Shown here piece after piece: positions 23,041 to 34,562 of a stretch of DNA of 64,000 nt. Source of the stretch: Euphorbia lathyris (lineage: Eukaryota > Streptophyta > Magnoliopsida > Malpighiales > Euphorbiaceae); assembly GCF_963576675.1 (NCBI RefSeq), contig NC_088915.1, positions 40,019,501 through 40,083,500 of the forward strand, read 5' to 3'. The first letter of the stretch is position 1. Every line of letters starts with the position of its first letter. The notes beneath the pieces were generated by a model. That model was not told where the DNA came from and searched no databases. It saw only the letters and a program-made list of their open reading frames with translations. A program made the translations under genes and the position numbers.

Positions 23041-23303
23041 ATTACTTTAGCCAGACCAAAGTAAAGTAATAAATCAAAGATTTGGAACTAAGAAAACTTA
23101 ATGTATATTTGGATTAATTACTTTAGTCGGACCAAGATAAAGTAATTAATCGAAAGTTAGAATTAATAACTCGAGAGGTTTTTCTTGAATCTTAAGTAAT
23201 CACTTTAGCCAGACCAAGATAAAGTAGTTAACAAATGTTTAGATATAATAAAACTTCATGCTTTTTTGGATTAATTACTTTAGACAGACTAAGGTAAAGC
23301 AAT
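23041..23303. repeat. Two 157-bp tandem units, each with two 30-bp palindromes
   Basis: ATTACTTTA-(N12)-TAAAGTAAT at 23041-23070 is repeated in related form at about 23117-23146, 23199-23227 and 23274-23303. The longer unit, from AGCCAGACCAA to AATAACTCGAGA, occurs twice with an offset of about 157 bp. It lies just ahead of gypsy leader and gag sequence, so it may belong to that element's LTR or leader. Confidence 0.7.
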
Positions 23304-23675
23304 TAATAGAAAATTTAGAACCAATAACTCGAGAAACTATTAGTTAATAAGAAAAATCGCTATCTCAAAGAGGATAAAACAACTTGAAAAAGATTAAGCG
23401 TTATTGTTAAGCAAAGAGATTAAGTGAAGATAAAAGCCTTAATTCCTTCTATCATATGTAATCTTCTAAACTATGTAATTTTCATTTCACTTATTAAAGT
23501 AATTCTTAATTTGGTTACCCAACAAACTCTACCTTTTGATTGTTTAAATAATGGTAAATAAGCAAAAAGATTGGTAATTATGGCCACCATCCTCATCGAA
23601 ATGATACTCTACTTTCACTTTATTACTTGATACACGATTAAGGTGTAATTGCCTTTCACACGCACGTATACATAA

Positions 23676-24290
23676 AATTATGTATCAAGTTTTTGGCATT
23701 GTTGCGGAGGATAGTTGTATTGTAATATTAATCTAGTCAAACTTATATTAATCTAAACATTTTATTTTATGCAAACAAGAAGTATAAGTTGGCCTACATT
23801 ATTGCCTGACCCCGAAATTAGATGTACTTTCTAGATGAACCTAGCTAATTGAAGAGCAAACATGGTGCAAGGTGAATGTTGCATCATGGATCTACTCACT
23901 CCATACCGTTTGGACATGAATTTGAGTATCGTGGAACCTACCGTTGGAGCAAAAAACTTCGAGATCAAGCCAACAATGGTACAGCTTATACAAAACTCTA
24001 GCCAATTTGGCGGAGAACCGAGAGAAGATCCAAACTCCCATTTAAATAAATTTGTTAAATGTTGCTTTATATTTAAGCAAAATGGGGTACCACCAGAAGC
24101 TATTAAACTAAAATTGTTTTTTTCTTCTTTAAGGGATGATGCAGCTGACTGGTCGGACGCTCTTGAGGCCAGATCCATCGAGACGTGGGACGATCTAGTT
24201 AGGAGATTCTTAGTTAAATACTTTCCCCCGTCCAAACCATCATTGTACAAAAACGAAATAAGTTCTTTTCGCCAAACTGATAGAAAATAA
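23676..24290 (+). pseudogene. Ty3/gypsy leader and truncated gag
   Basis: ATCAAGTTTTTGGCATTGTT at about 23676 is the decayed form of the leader phrase commonly found just before gag in plant gypsy elements. An ORF with ATG at 23862 gives 142 aa that match the gag core: NFEIKPTMVQLIQNSSQF, then LRDDAADW and TWDDLVRRFLVKYFPPSK, all typical of the Retrotrans_gag domain, which forms the capsid of virus-like particles in the cytoplasm. It stops at 24288-24290 well short of a full Gag; no zinc knuckle, protease or RT follows. The piece is a dead remnant. Confidence 0.85.
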
Positions 24291-25790
24291 GGTATGCAAC
24301 AGAAAGGGCTCAAATTCAGTCACCTTCACCCGAGCCTGGACCGCATCGAAGATAGACCTCCACTATGATGCACAAACCGTCATGTTGCCTGTCGATTTGA
24401 AAGAGAGTCTGCAAAAACGGTAAAAACACGTCAAAAAATAGGTATTTTTCTAAACTAGCATTTACTTAGAGTCTCGTATGAACTCAGGTATCAAGGTTTA
24501 GCAAAAAAGCCTTAGAAATAAAAGCTATCGTATGTGTCTAACATTGGTCGTCGGTTGGCAACAAACCATTGCCGATCGGCTATCGACGACAAACCCATCG
24601 GCTACAGTCACAAAGTTGATTGACAACGTATTTAAAATTCATCGTCTTTATTAAAGCGTTGTTGATCGACAACACCATCTTTGTTGGTTGGTGACACCCG
24701 AAGCAAATACGTCACTGATCGGCCACCAACGTAAAATAGAAACGCTAATTCATTTTGTATGCAAATTTTACCAAAATGGGCTAATCTCGAGCATCTGAAA
24801 GCATGGAATTTGGTCCAAAAAGGTCCCTAAACATGTTTCTACCCTTTGGTTCCCGCAAGCGACGTCCCAAAGCCATAGTTCATGCAAAAAATTATAAACT
24901 AACAAAGTCAGGAATAAGATTACTTACGAATAGCTTGGAGGAGTGCATCTCCGGAGACAACACTACATGCACTAGATCCTCTATAGGGAGTATGTCTATA
25001 TACAGCGTCACCACGTTCCTCCCCTTAAACGCACCGGCCAGAGTACACACGAGGTGAGCAAGTGAAGGGATAATATCAGGGTTGATAACATCCGCCATTA
25101 AACATGAAGGATTAAGCTAGAGATATTCCCTAGCGAAGAGGGCTCAAAGGGAGAAAAGGCCCGCCTCCAAGATATATGGCATACAGATAAAGATACGGTG
25201 TTGTCTTGAGCATTCCTTCTTACGATCCGCCACATAGTACATAACAGGAATACGATGTCGTCTCGTAAAGCTCCACTTATGATCCGCCTTAGTTGGAAAT
25301 ACGGTGTCGTGCCAGGGATACTTATAAAGATCCACCCAATAGGGGCAAAAAGGGGATTCGCCTCATATGGCAATCCCCCTCTAGAAGAAGCAGAAGATTA
25401 TACGGCGTAACTCACTATCATTTAACTAGCATTAATGATAGCTCAGAACCTGCCAAAACTCGGAGGTTAGAGGATGGAGTTAAACTACATTGAAAGAGCA
25501 TTACTCTTCATTAAAGAGACATTAAAGAGAAGGTTATTATAGTTATCACTCAAACTTGTATAAATACCTTTGTAATATGACAACAGAGGTACACTTACAC
25601 ACTCTTCTTAGTTTTGCTTTGTCATTACAGTTTATTCTCTTAAGAAGTTTACTGACTTAGGCATCGGAGTGTCCCCGCCCGATCCCAACGGTGCCTCCCA
25701 GTGACGCTTTACGGTGCTACTAAATCTACACAATATCAATTAGTGCGGTGATCGTGGAATCCTAGGGTTACACGACGAACATTCAAACAT
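24291..25790. mobile_element. Retroelement debris with gypsy-like LTR end
   Basis: 24540-24740 is built of recurring GATCGGC, CGACAAC and GGCAAC words. From about 25060 the sequence looks like a gypsy LTR: TATAAATACCTTTG near 25559 as TATA box, then GGCATCGGAGTGTCCCCGCC at about 25662, a phrase seen near the ends of Tat-type gypsy LTRs. The Sirevirus element A starts directly at 25791. I could not fix the LTR start. Short ORFs here are not convincing. Confidence 0.45.
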
Positions 25791-27124
25791 TGTTGAAACA
25801 CCTTTCCACATGATTTTGATTTGACAAAATTATTTATGTAATTGATAAAAATATTCTAACACATTAAATTTAAATGCTTTGATTTATTCACACTAATGTG
25901 TTTGTTCAATGTTGAGTTTATTGATCTATAAGACATTAAGATAAAAAGTCCAAAGGCCCGTAAGTGGAAGTCAAGCCCAAGTCAACAGATCAAGACCTCA
26001 CGGCCCAAGAAGATAAAACGCAGTCGTATCAAGTGAAACGACGACTCAGCATGAAGAAGGATCGAGAAGCCTTCTAACAAAAGCTTCAAGAGGAAGTTGC
26101 TGAGTTAAGCGACAATGCAGTCAGGTCAGCGGCAGAACAGAACCAACTTGTAGACAAAGTATTTCTACTTTGGGTAAAGTTCAGAAGGCGTAGGAAGCTG
26201 TCTGGAAGACTTTGCCGTAAATATCGAAACATTCTGTTCTATCTGACGAAAAGCAGCTAAGCACTGCCGTAGACAGAAGATGCAAGAATCTCATTAGCCA
26301 ACGACACTGAGCACGTCCTGAGTGACAACGATAGGAAGCCGTTAGCCTCCAACGGTTATTTCGAAATTCAAAATTACCGGTGCTTGAAGTGTCACTATAT
26401 AAAGGCCTCTTAATTGCTTCATTCGATGCAGATCTTCAACTAGTCGAAACGTTGACCAAATTCATACTTGAAGTTCTGTGAGAAAAGCAAAGCAAAATCT
26501 TACACCAATTTCCAATCATTGTGTAAAAGTCTAGAGTGATTTCAATCATCTAAAGTGTCTTAGCAATTGTTGTTTAGGACAAACACTTTATCATTTCTAG
26601 AAGAATAGAAAGGAGAGGCTGAGTACTCGGCTATAGTACTCAGGGGTAGTTATAGGAGTGAGTAGAGGTATAGAGGAAGGTACTCTTGTATACTCAGCTT
26701 CTATTGTAAAAGGTTTCGTGCTCTACCTTTAAAGAGCTCAGTAGAGAATTCAAAAAGCTCGGAACGCGTTCCGGGGACTGGACGTAGGCGGAGAGGCCGA
26801 ACCAGGATATGTCTGCTGAGTAACATATTTCTAACCCTTAAACTCCTTTATATATTGCTTGCTATAAAACTGACTAAGTAACGAACTCACGCTGAGTTGA
26901 GTGCACTAAGAAGCTGGGTTCAGGAATAGACTCTAAGTGCTATCTCCTGACTCAAGGAAAGAAATAGACTTAGTCACAAGTTGACTAAGCTTGTATCTTA
27001 AAACTACTTAGCACCGCTATGTAAACCTTTTCTTAAGAAAAGAAGTCAGCCTTAACGGACAAAATTTTAAATAGTTCCTATCCCCCCCTTGGAACTAACC
27101 TTGTCACGTTATAAGGGACCAACA
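25791..27124 (+). repeat. 5' LTR of element A
   Basis: It begins TGTTGAAACACCTTTCC and ends GGGACCAACA; TGGTATCAGAGC follows two bases later. Related to the LTRs of B along its length, including the CTGAGTACT...AGTACTCAG hairpin (about 26620-26643) and TATATAAAGGCC at about 26397 as TATA box. The 5 bases before it are AACAT; the matching right flank is lost with the right end of the element. Confidence 0.9.
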
Positions 27125-27186
27125 AGTGGTATCAGAGCTTAAAAGCTCATTGAGCAAGATATAACTATCTTGAGTTGATCCCCACA

Positions 27187-27809
27187 ATGGCTGAGAACAT
27201 CACTCGTTTCCTCCCAGGAAATCAGATAACTTAGATTTTATCTGAGGGACTATCCATTACACGGCCTCCTCTATTCTTCGGGTCTAACTATACCTTTTGG
27301 AAGAACAGAATGAAAAATTTCATTCAGGCAACAAATATGAGTGCATGGCTTTCTATAGTCCAAGGCCCATTTGTTCCTGTTGAAACTATTGACGGCCAAA
27401 CGGTTGTTAAAGCTGAGACTAAGTGGACAGAAGATGATCTCAAGAAGCTACAAAATCATGCTTCGGCTATAAACATGCTTCACTGTGCGTTAGATGCTGC
27501 AGAGTACAACAAGATTTCAGGTTGTGAGTCAGTGCAGGAGATCTGGAAGAAACTGGAAGTCACCTACGAAGGAACCAACAAAGTTAAAGAGTCCAAGGTG
27601 AACCAGCACATGAGGTTGTACGAGCTTTTTGAAATGAATGATGATGAAGGAATCTCTGACATGAACTCAAGATTCACAAACATAATCAATGAGCTCAAGA
27701 GACTTGGCAAAATCTTTACTGAGGAAGAGCAAGTCAAGAAGATACTGAGGAGTCTTCCTAAAAGCTGGCAAGCCAAGAAAACTGCTGTTGAGGAAGCTCA
27801 AGACTTAAC
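27187..27809 (+). pseudogene. gag of element A, 5' part
   Basis: Starts ATG GCT GAG, collinear with the Gag of B. An in-frame TAG at 27232-27234 replaces the Gln codon found in B. It then stays open to the insertion point of B inside the words AVEEAQDLT. The sequence covers the N-terminal gag domain (copia-type UBN2-like region with MSAWLSIVQGP and YEGTNKVKESK). The rest of the gene resumes at 39264. Confidence 0.9.
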
Positions 27810-29145
27810 TGTTGAAATACCTTTCCACATAATTTTGATTTGACAAAATTGTTTAAATATAAATTATAACACATATCCTAAACACACTAAGTTTAAATGC
27901 TTTGATTTATTCTACTAATGTGTTTGTTCAATGTTGAGTATAAATGTTATAAGTCATAAGGATTGGAAGGCCCAAGCCCAATACGGAAACCAAGGCCCAA
28001 GTTAAACAACTCAGTACACTCGGCCCGCGTATGTCAAGACGCTGCCGTTTTTGTTCAAAACGCAACTCAGCAATCGGAAGGATCTAGAAGACCTTCGGGA
28101 ACAACTTCAAGATGAAGCTGCTGAGTAGTCTCGACAAAGCGTACAAGACAGCAGCTGGCAAAGGAAAACTTCCAGACAAAGTGTTTCCTCTTTTGGCAAA
28201 GTTCAGACGACACAGTATGCTGTCCAGTTGACTTTACCATAAAAGGAGAGACCATCTGCTGTGCTGACCGAGGACAGAAGGTACACGATTATGATTGGCC
28301 GAGAGCTCTGTGCAAGTCAGGATGACAACGACATATAGCTGTTTCCCTCCAACGGTTATTTCAAAATTCGAAATGACCGAATGACCAGACGTCTCTATAA
28401 ATAGTGCCATCACAAGCTTCACAACACACAGAACTTGATCAAGCCATTACGCTGACCAAATCTCTACAAGTTCTGCAAGAAAAAACAAAGCAAATTTCTT
28501 ACACTACATTTTCATATTTGTGTAAAAGTCTAGAGTGATTGTAAATCGTCTAAAGTGTCTTAGCACATCTTTGTATTAGGACAAAAACACTTATCATTTC
28601 TAGAAATAGAAAGGAGAGGCTGAGTACTCGGTTTTAAGTACTCAGCGGAGAGATTAGGATTGAGTAGAAGTATAGAGGAAGGTACTCTTGTCATACTCAA
28701 TTGCTGATATTGTAAAAGGTTTGAGGCTCTACCTTTAAAGAGCTCAGTAGAGGATTCAAAATCTCGGAAGTGTTCCGGGGACAGGACGTAGGCTTAGAAG
28801 AAGCCGAACCTGGATAAATCTGATGAGTGAAGTATTTCTAAACCTTAACTCCTAATTTATATTGCTTGCTTTAAATAATCAAAACTGACCAAGTAAAGAG
28901 GTCAAGTTGAGTTGTGCGCGTTGAACGTCTGAGTTCAGAAATAGACTCTAAGTGCTATCTCCTGACTCAAGCTGAGGAACTGACCTAGTCACCTGTTGAC
29001 TAAGCCAGTATCTTGCTGTTTACTCAGCGCCGCTGTTCAAACCTTTTTCTTTAGAAAAAGAAGTCTGCCTAAATTGCGAAAAAAAGTTTAAATAGTTCCT
29101 AACCCCCCCTTGGAACTATACTTGCAACTAAACAAGGGACCAACA
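27810..29145 (+). repeat. 5' LTR of element B
   Basis: TGTTGAAATACC...GGGACCAACA, 1336 bp. TATAAATAG at about 28395-28403 is the likely TATA box, so transcription should start near 28425. A hairpin CTGAGTACT/AGTACTCAG lies at 28620-28645 in the transcribed part. About 15 differences separate it from the 3' LTR. Confidence 0.95.
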
Positions 29146-29147
29146 AG

Positions 29148-29160
29148 TGGTATCAGAGCC
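29148..29160 (+). promoter_or_regulatory. Primer binding site of element B
   Basis: TGGTATCAGAGCC two bases after the LTR matches the complement of the initiator tRNA-Met 3' end, the standard copia primer for minus-strand DNA synthesis. The same site follows the LTR of element A at 27127-27138. Confidence 0.95.
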
Positions 29161-29207
29161 TAAAAGCTCACTTTAAAAGGTCTAACAACCTTGAGCTGAT
29201 CCCTACC

Positions 29208-30947
29208 ATGGGCGAAAACAGCACTCGGTTTCTCCCTGGAAACCAAACAACTCAAATACTGCCTGAGGGGCTGTCCATTACTAGGCCTCCCCTATTCTTC
29301 GGGTCAAACTATACCTTCTGGAAGAATAGGATGAAAAACTTCATTCAGGCTACAAACATGAGTGCCTGGCTATCTATAGTCCAAGGGCCGTTTGTACCTG
29401 TTGAGGTTGTGGCTGGCCAAACAGTTATAAAAGCTGAGGCCAAATGGACAGAGGATGATCTTAAGAAGCTTCAAAACCATGCTTCGGCTATCAATATGCT
29501 TCACTGTGCGCTCGATGCTGCAGAATATAACAAAATCTCAGGTTGTGAGTCGGCACAAGAGATCTGGAAGAAGCTGGAAGTCACCTACAAGGGAACAAAC
29601 AAAGTAAAAGAATCCAAGGTGAATCAGCAGATGAGACTGTACGAGCTGTTCGAGATGAACAATGATGAGGGCATTTCAGACATGAACGCAAGGTTCACCA
29701 ACATCATTAATGAGCTCAAGAGACTTGGGAAAATCTTCACTGAGGAAGAACAAGTCAAAAAGATACTCAGGAGTCTTCCAAAAGACTGGCAAGCAAAGAA
29801 GACAGCAGTTGAGGAAGCTCAGGATTTAACCACCTACAAATATGACGAACTCATCGGTTCATTGCTGACCCATGAGATATCCATGAAAAACTTTGAGGTG
29901 AAGGAAAAATCTGATGACAAGAAGCAGAAGTCACTTGTCATGAAGGCTGACTCCACTGACGGGAGTTCAACTGATGATGAGGAGATGGCCATGTTCACAA
30001 GAAAGATGAAGAGGCTGTTCAGGAAGAACGACAAATATTCTAAAAAGCCTTACAAAAAGTTTGATAAGTATAAGGCTGACTCAAGCGACAGCAAATACAG
30101 AAAGGACAGCTCAAAGCCCATTACATGCTTTGAGTGCCATCAAGCTGGCCATATTAAGTCATACTGCCCCACGCTGAGGAAAGACAAGAAGAGTGGGAAG
30201 AAGGCAATGGTGGCTACTTAGAGTGACAGTGATGAATCTTCATCAACAGAAACTGAGGCCACCGAGTCAGCGAAGATATGCTTTATGGCTGACGAACTTG
30301 CTGAGCCATGCGTCTCTGAGCATGCTGACCCATCCATCGCATCAGATGATGAAGAGCAATCAAATGAGGTAATTTCTCTTCCCCAGCTCAGAAACGATAT
30401 GGTTAATGCCCTGAGTGATCTCTATACACTTGTTAAGAAGTGTAATAAAAAGGTTAGAGCACTCAGCAGGCGTTGTGACGAAGTGGAAGAGGTCAAACTG
30501 AGTGACCTCAGATACCTTCTTCAGGACAACTCGACTCTGCATGATAACATAAAGATCATGCATGAGTATGTGTCTGAAGTCCAGACAGTTTCAAAGAAAC
30601 TGAGGAAGGACGTCACAACCATCCAGAACCAACTAAAGGTTTCTAAGAAAAATAACATTCCTCTGAGAACTCAGTACCAAGGTACTCAGCAAAGATGGAA
30701 TCCCCAGCGAAAAGTCCAGTGTGACTTTTGTGGGAAGTTAGGACACACTACTAAAGTGTGCTGGCATGCTCAGCACTGGGGTGCTGACAAGTTAGTAAAA
30801 AACCCTAAACAGAAGGTCAGTTGTGACTTCTGTGGAAAGAATGGCCATACTGTCCATGTATGTCGTCATAAAATAAAATATGATTCTATACCTGTTGCAC
30901 CTAACAAGTCAGGACCCAAAAAGAATTGGGTACCTAAAAGTAACTAG
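29208..30947 (+). pseudogene. gag of element B, one nonsense codon
   Basis: Open from ATG 29208 to TAG 30219-30221, then again in the same frame to TAG 30945-30947, about 580 codons in all. Element A has TGG at the place of the first stop, so it is a single G-to-A change. The protein carries a copia gag core (residues about 30-220), a Lys/Asp/Ser-rich stretch, and three CCHC knuckles: CFECHQAGHIKSYC, CDFCGKLGHTTKVC and CDFCGKNGHTVHVC. A coiled-coil-prone region lies between the first and second knuckle. Gag assembles the particle and its knuckles bind the RNA. Most plant copia Gags have one knuckle, so three is notable. Readthrough of TAG or complementation would be needed for a full product. 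Confidence 0.9.
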
Positions 30948-30952
30948 TTACA

Positions 30953-33900
30953 ATGCAGGTAAGCCTGAGATGTGCCGAGAAGTCAAAGATGTGGTATATT
31001 GACAGCGCATGCTCAAGGCATATGACGGGTGATGAAACTCAGTTCATCACGTTTGAATGTGAACGAGGAGGGAGTGTAAGTTTTGGAGACAACAAGAAGG
31101 GTAAGATAGTAGGCTCAGGAACCATCGGAGGTAATCCTACTATTGAATCTGTCTCCCTAGTCAGCGGACTCAAATATAACTTACTCAGCGTAGCTCAGCT
31201 ATGTGACAATGGGAGAAAAGTTATATTTGATGCTACTGGATGTAAAATATACGAGGGTAAAACTAATGAGTTAATTTTAACTGCCCATCGGATAGATAAT
31301 GTCTTTATGCTAGACTTAGAGAAAAAGTTTTCAAAAACTGTGTGCTTAGTAACAAAGGAAGAAAATTCCTGGCTATGGCACAGGAGACTTGGTCATGTAA
31401 GCATGGACCTCCTGGCCAAACTAGCAAGAAAGCAATTGGTTGAGGGACTGCCTGAACTTAAATTCCAAAAAGATCAATTATGCCACGCTTGCCAAGCTGG
31501 AAAACAAACCAAACAATCTTTTCACAGTAAAAACATTGTCTCAACTAAACGTCCGTTAGAATTACTACACTTGGATCTCTTTGGTCCAGTCCAGCCGCTG
31601 AGTCTGGGTGGAAGAAGATTTTCCTTGGTCATTGTAGATGCTTTCTCTCGGTATACGTGGGTTATCTTGCTGACCAGCAAGGATGAGACCTTTGAGACAT
31701 TTTCAAATTTGGTTAGAAAAATTGAAAATGAAAAAGACCTAAAATTAGCTCATATCCGTAGTGATAACGGTGGAGAATTCAAAAACCAAAAGTTTGTTGA
31801 ATTCTGTGAAGCCAGCGGCATTGACCATAATTTTTCTGCTCCTAGAACACCTCAGCAAAATGGGGTTGTAGAAAGGAAGAACAGAACTCTGGTTGAAATA
31901 GCCAGGACAATGCTGGATGAGCATAGGCTTCCAAAGTATTTTTGGGGTGAGGCTGTTAACACAGCATGCTACATTCTTAATAGGGCTCTAGTTAGACCTA
32001 TACTCAAGAAAACCCCCTATGAACTTTGGAAAGGACGAAAGCCCAATATTGGATACTTTCGTGCCTTTGGCTGTAGATGTTTTATTTTAAATACCAAAGA
32101 TAGCTTAGCAAAGTTTGATTCAAAAGCTGATGAAGCTATCTTTCTGGGCTACTCAACAAACAGCAAAGCATACCGAGTTTTTAATAAGCGAACTCAAGTT
32201 TTAGAAGAGTCAATACATGTAGAGTTCGATGAAACTGACCCTGCAGGTAGATACCAGCCGCTGACCGAAGATGATCCAAACTCAGTAACCATCGCTGACT
32301 CAGAACCAGCTACTGAGTCATTCACGAAAAGGCTGACCAAGAGTAAGAGTGAACCTAAGATTACTTTTACTGACCCATCTACTTCTGCAGAGATTGTTGA
32401 AACAGGAACAGCACAAGACATGAATCTACCCAAAGAAATAAGGATTCCTAAAGGGCACTCCAAAAGTGCAATCCTTGATTCTGCTGGGAATACCCTGATG
32501 ACGAGGAATCAACTCAGGAAATACCTCAGCAATGTTGCTTTCGTCTCAGTACAAGAACCGAAGAATTTCGCTGAAGCTGAGTACGATGAATTCTGGATGA
32601 ACGCAATGCAAGAGGAGCTCGATCAATTTCGAAGAAATGATGTATGGGAGTTAGTGCCTCATCCAAAGAGTCAAAAGACCATCGGAACAAGATGGGTCTT
32701 CAGGAACAAGATGGACGAACAAGGAAACGTAGTCAGGAACAAAGCAAGGCTTGTAGCTCAGGGCTACAGTCAGCAAGAAGGTATAGACTACGCTGAGACC
32801 TTTGCCCCAGTGGCAAGGCTGGAGGCAATTAGAATATTATGTGCATATGCATCTTACATGAATTTTAAATTATTCCAAATGGATGTCAAAAGTGCATTTC
32901 TTAATGGAGTTATAAACGAGGAGGTTTATGTAAATCAACCTCCAGGTTTTGAGGACCCTAAGTTCCCAAACCATGTTTACAAACTCAAAAAGGCTCTGTA
33001 CGGCCTCAAGCAAGCACCACGTGCTTGGTACGAGAGGCTGACCAGTTTCCTGCTGACTAGAAATTACGTTAGGGGCAAAGTTGATATAACCTTATTCATT
33101 AAAAAGGGTAAAGATACCCTGCTGGCCCAAATTTATGTTGATGATATAATATTTGGTGCAACTAACGAATCAATGTGCAAGGAGTTTAGCAAACAAATGC
33201 AGACTGAGTTTGAAATGTCTATGATGGGAGAACTCAACTTCTTCCTCGGTCTTCAAATTAAACAAGGAAACAATGGCATCTTCATCAGTCAAGCAAAATA
33301 TGCCAAGGAGATCTTAAAGAAATATGACTTGGAAAATTGCAAGCCAATATCCACTCCTATGGGCACTGACACTGTCCTCTGCGCTGATGAGAATGGTAAG
33401 TCAGTAGACAGCAAGTTATATCGAGGTATGATAGGCTCTCTACTTTACTTAACAGCCAGTAGACCGGACATTCAGTTTTCAGTATGCTACTGTGCTAGAT
33501 ATCAATCTAACCCTAAGGAATCTCATTACATTGCTGTAAAAAGAATCCTTAGATACTTGCAAAGCTCAGTGAACGCAGGTTTGTGGTATCCAAATACTCA
33601 TGATTTTACACTTATCGGATACACTGACGCTGACTATGGACGAGATAAGCTGGAACGTAAAAGCACCTCTGGAGGATGCCACTTTTTAGGAAGCTGTCTT
33701 GTATCCTGGTTCAGCAAAAAGCAGGCGTCAGTAGCCTTGTCCACCACTGAAGTTGAGTACATTGCTGCTGGTCACTGTGTTGCTCAAGTCCTGTGGATCA
33801 AGCAACAACTTGAAGATTATGGTGTTCAAACGAAGACAATTGAGGTCAAATGTGACAACAAAAGTGCAATTGATCTGTCCAAGAACCCAATACAACACAG

Positions 33901-34081
33901 CAGAATGAAGCATGTCAGCATCCGACATCACTTCATTAGAGACCATGTACTCAAGGGTGAGATTAAGCTGACCTTTGTCCCAACGGACGAACAGCTTGCG
34001 GATATCTTCACGAAGCCACTGGCACGTGAGCAGTTCAGCATACTGAGAGAAGCAATTGGTATGTTTAATCCTCTTCAGTAA
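30953..34081 (+). CDS. pol polyprotein of element B (AP-IN-RT-RNH)
   Basis: An intact 1042-codon ORF. In order: aspartic protease at [14 protein letters not shown] (DSA where DSG/DTG is usual); integrase with the zinc HHCC segment ([11 protein letters not shown] ... CHACQAGK), catalytic D in [10 protein letters not shown] in RSDNGGEF and E in [10 protein letters not shown]; reverse transcriptase with [11 protein letters not shown] and the active-site IYVDDIIFG; RNase H with [18 protein letters not shown] and DNKSAIDL. Together they cut the polyprotein, copy the RNA and integrate the cDNA. The ORF lies one frame off gag: gag ends at 30947 while the pol frame is open from 30944. The ATG at 30953 is TTG in element A, so frameshifting may be the older way into pol. 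Confidence 0.93.
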   Translation: MQVSLRCAEKSKMWYIDSACSRHMTGDETQFITFECERGGSVSFGDNKKGKIVGSGTIGGNPTIESVSLVSGLKYNLLSVAQLCDNGRKVIFDATGCKIYEGKTNELILTAHRIDNVFMLDLEKKFSKTVCLVTKEENSWLWHRRLGHVSMDLLAKLARKQLVEGLPELKFQKDQLCHACQAGKQTKQSFHSKNIVSTKRPLELLHLDLFGPVQPLSLGGRRFSLVIVDAFSRYTWVILLTSKDETFETFSNLVRKIENEKDLKLAHIRSDNGGEFKNQKFVEFCEASGIDHNFSAPRTPQQNGVVERKNRTLVEIARTMLDEHRLPKYFWGEAVNTACYILNRALVRPILKKTPYELWKGRKPNIGYFRAFGCRCFILNTKDSLAKFDSKADEAIFLGYSTNSKAYRVFNKRTQVLEESIHVEFDETDPAGRYQPLTEDDPNSVTIADSEPATESFTKRLTKSKSEPKITFTDPSTSAEIVETGTAQDMNLPKEIRIPKGHSKSAILDSAGNTLMTRNQLRKYLSNVAFVSVQEPKNFAEAEYDEFWMNAMQEELDQFRRNDVWELVPHPKSQKTIGTRWVFRNKMDEQGNVVRNKARLVAQGYSQQEGIDYAETFAPVARLEAIRILCAYASYMNFKLFQMDVKSAFLNGVINEEVYVNQPPGFEDPKFPNHVYKLKKALYGLKQAPRAWYERLTSFLLTRNYVRGKVDITLFIKKGKDTLLAQIYVDDIIFGATNESMCKEFSKQMQTEFEMSMMGELNFFLGLQIKQGNNGIFISQAKYAKEILKKYDLENCKPISTPMGTDTVLCADENGKSVDSKLYRGMIGSLLYLTASRPDIQFSVCYCARYQSNPKESHYIAVKRILRYLQSSVNAGLWYPNTHDFTLIGYTDADYGRDKLERKSTSGGCHFLGSCLVSWFSKKQASVALSTTEVEYIAAGHCVAQVLWIKQQLEDYGVQTKTIEVKCDNKSAIDLSKNPIQHSRMKHVSIRHHFIRDHVLKGEIKLTFVPTDEQLADIFTKPLAREQFSILREAIGMFNPLQ

Positions 34082-34562
34082 ATTCCTGTGCTAAATGAAT
34101 ATTGAATGCTGAGTGAATTACATGCTGAATGATTTATTGTTTGCTGAGTATCTCCTTGAAACTGACTGAATATACAATACTGAGTAAACTTGCACACTGA
34201 GTAAATTAGTTTAGAACTTGAACTTAAAATCATCCTTAAATAATGCACTAACCACTCAGAATATCAAACGCTTGACATTCTAAATACTGAGTGATTAATC
34301 TGTTAGCATAAATGCCAAGCACGCGTATAACCTAGGATGACGTATTCGCCGTAATGTGTCATAAATGCCAGGATCCTTGTCGGTACATGATCCCAAGGCA
34401 AAACTGACACATGGATTTGGTTAAGATCCACACCGTTCAACTTGTCTATAAATTATGGGCATTTCCCCATTTTTTACTCTTTACGCTTAACAAATTCTTA
34501 AGGCTAAGAAATTACTCAAATTTCTCTCTCTCAAATACCTCTATTCTCTCCATCTTAAAAGA
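34082..34562 (+). promoter_or_regulatory. pol-ORF3 spacer with candidate internal promoter
   Basis: TATAAAT at 34447-34453 stands 110 bp before the ORF3 start; TGACGT (ACGT-core, bZIP-type) is at 34338-34343. Element A keeps both: TATAAATAG at 43326-43334, 109 bp before its ORF3 start, and TGACGT at 43203-43208. The shared block CTCTTTACGCTT follows TATA in both. The first half of the spacer is rich in CTGAGT words, like the LTR. Retention in two diverged copies suggests that ORF3 is transcribed from its own start; this is inference. Confidence 0.55.

Noticed and set aside
23041..23303. CRISPR-like array of palindromes
   Set aside because: Eukaryotic context, degenerate repeats, and spacers that are themselves part of a longer 157-bp repeat.
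24803..25493. Several 60-90-aa ORFs on both strands
   Set aside because: Overlapping in many frames, no recognisable domain, inside gypsy LTR-like DNA.
28067..28534. Paired minus-strand 62-aa ORFs in the Sirevirus LTRs (again at 38179-38534)
   Set aside because: They recur only because the two LTRs are near identical; element A's LTR lacks them.
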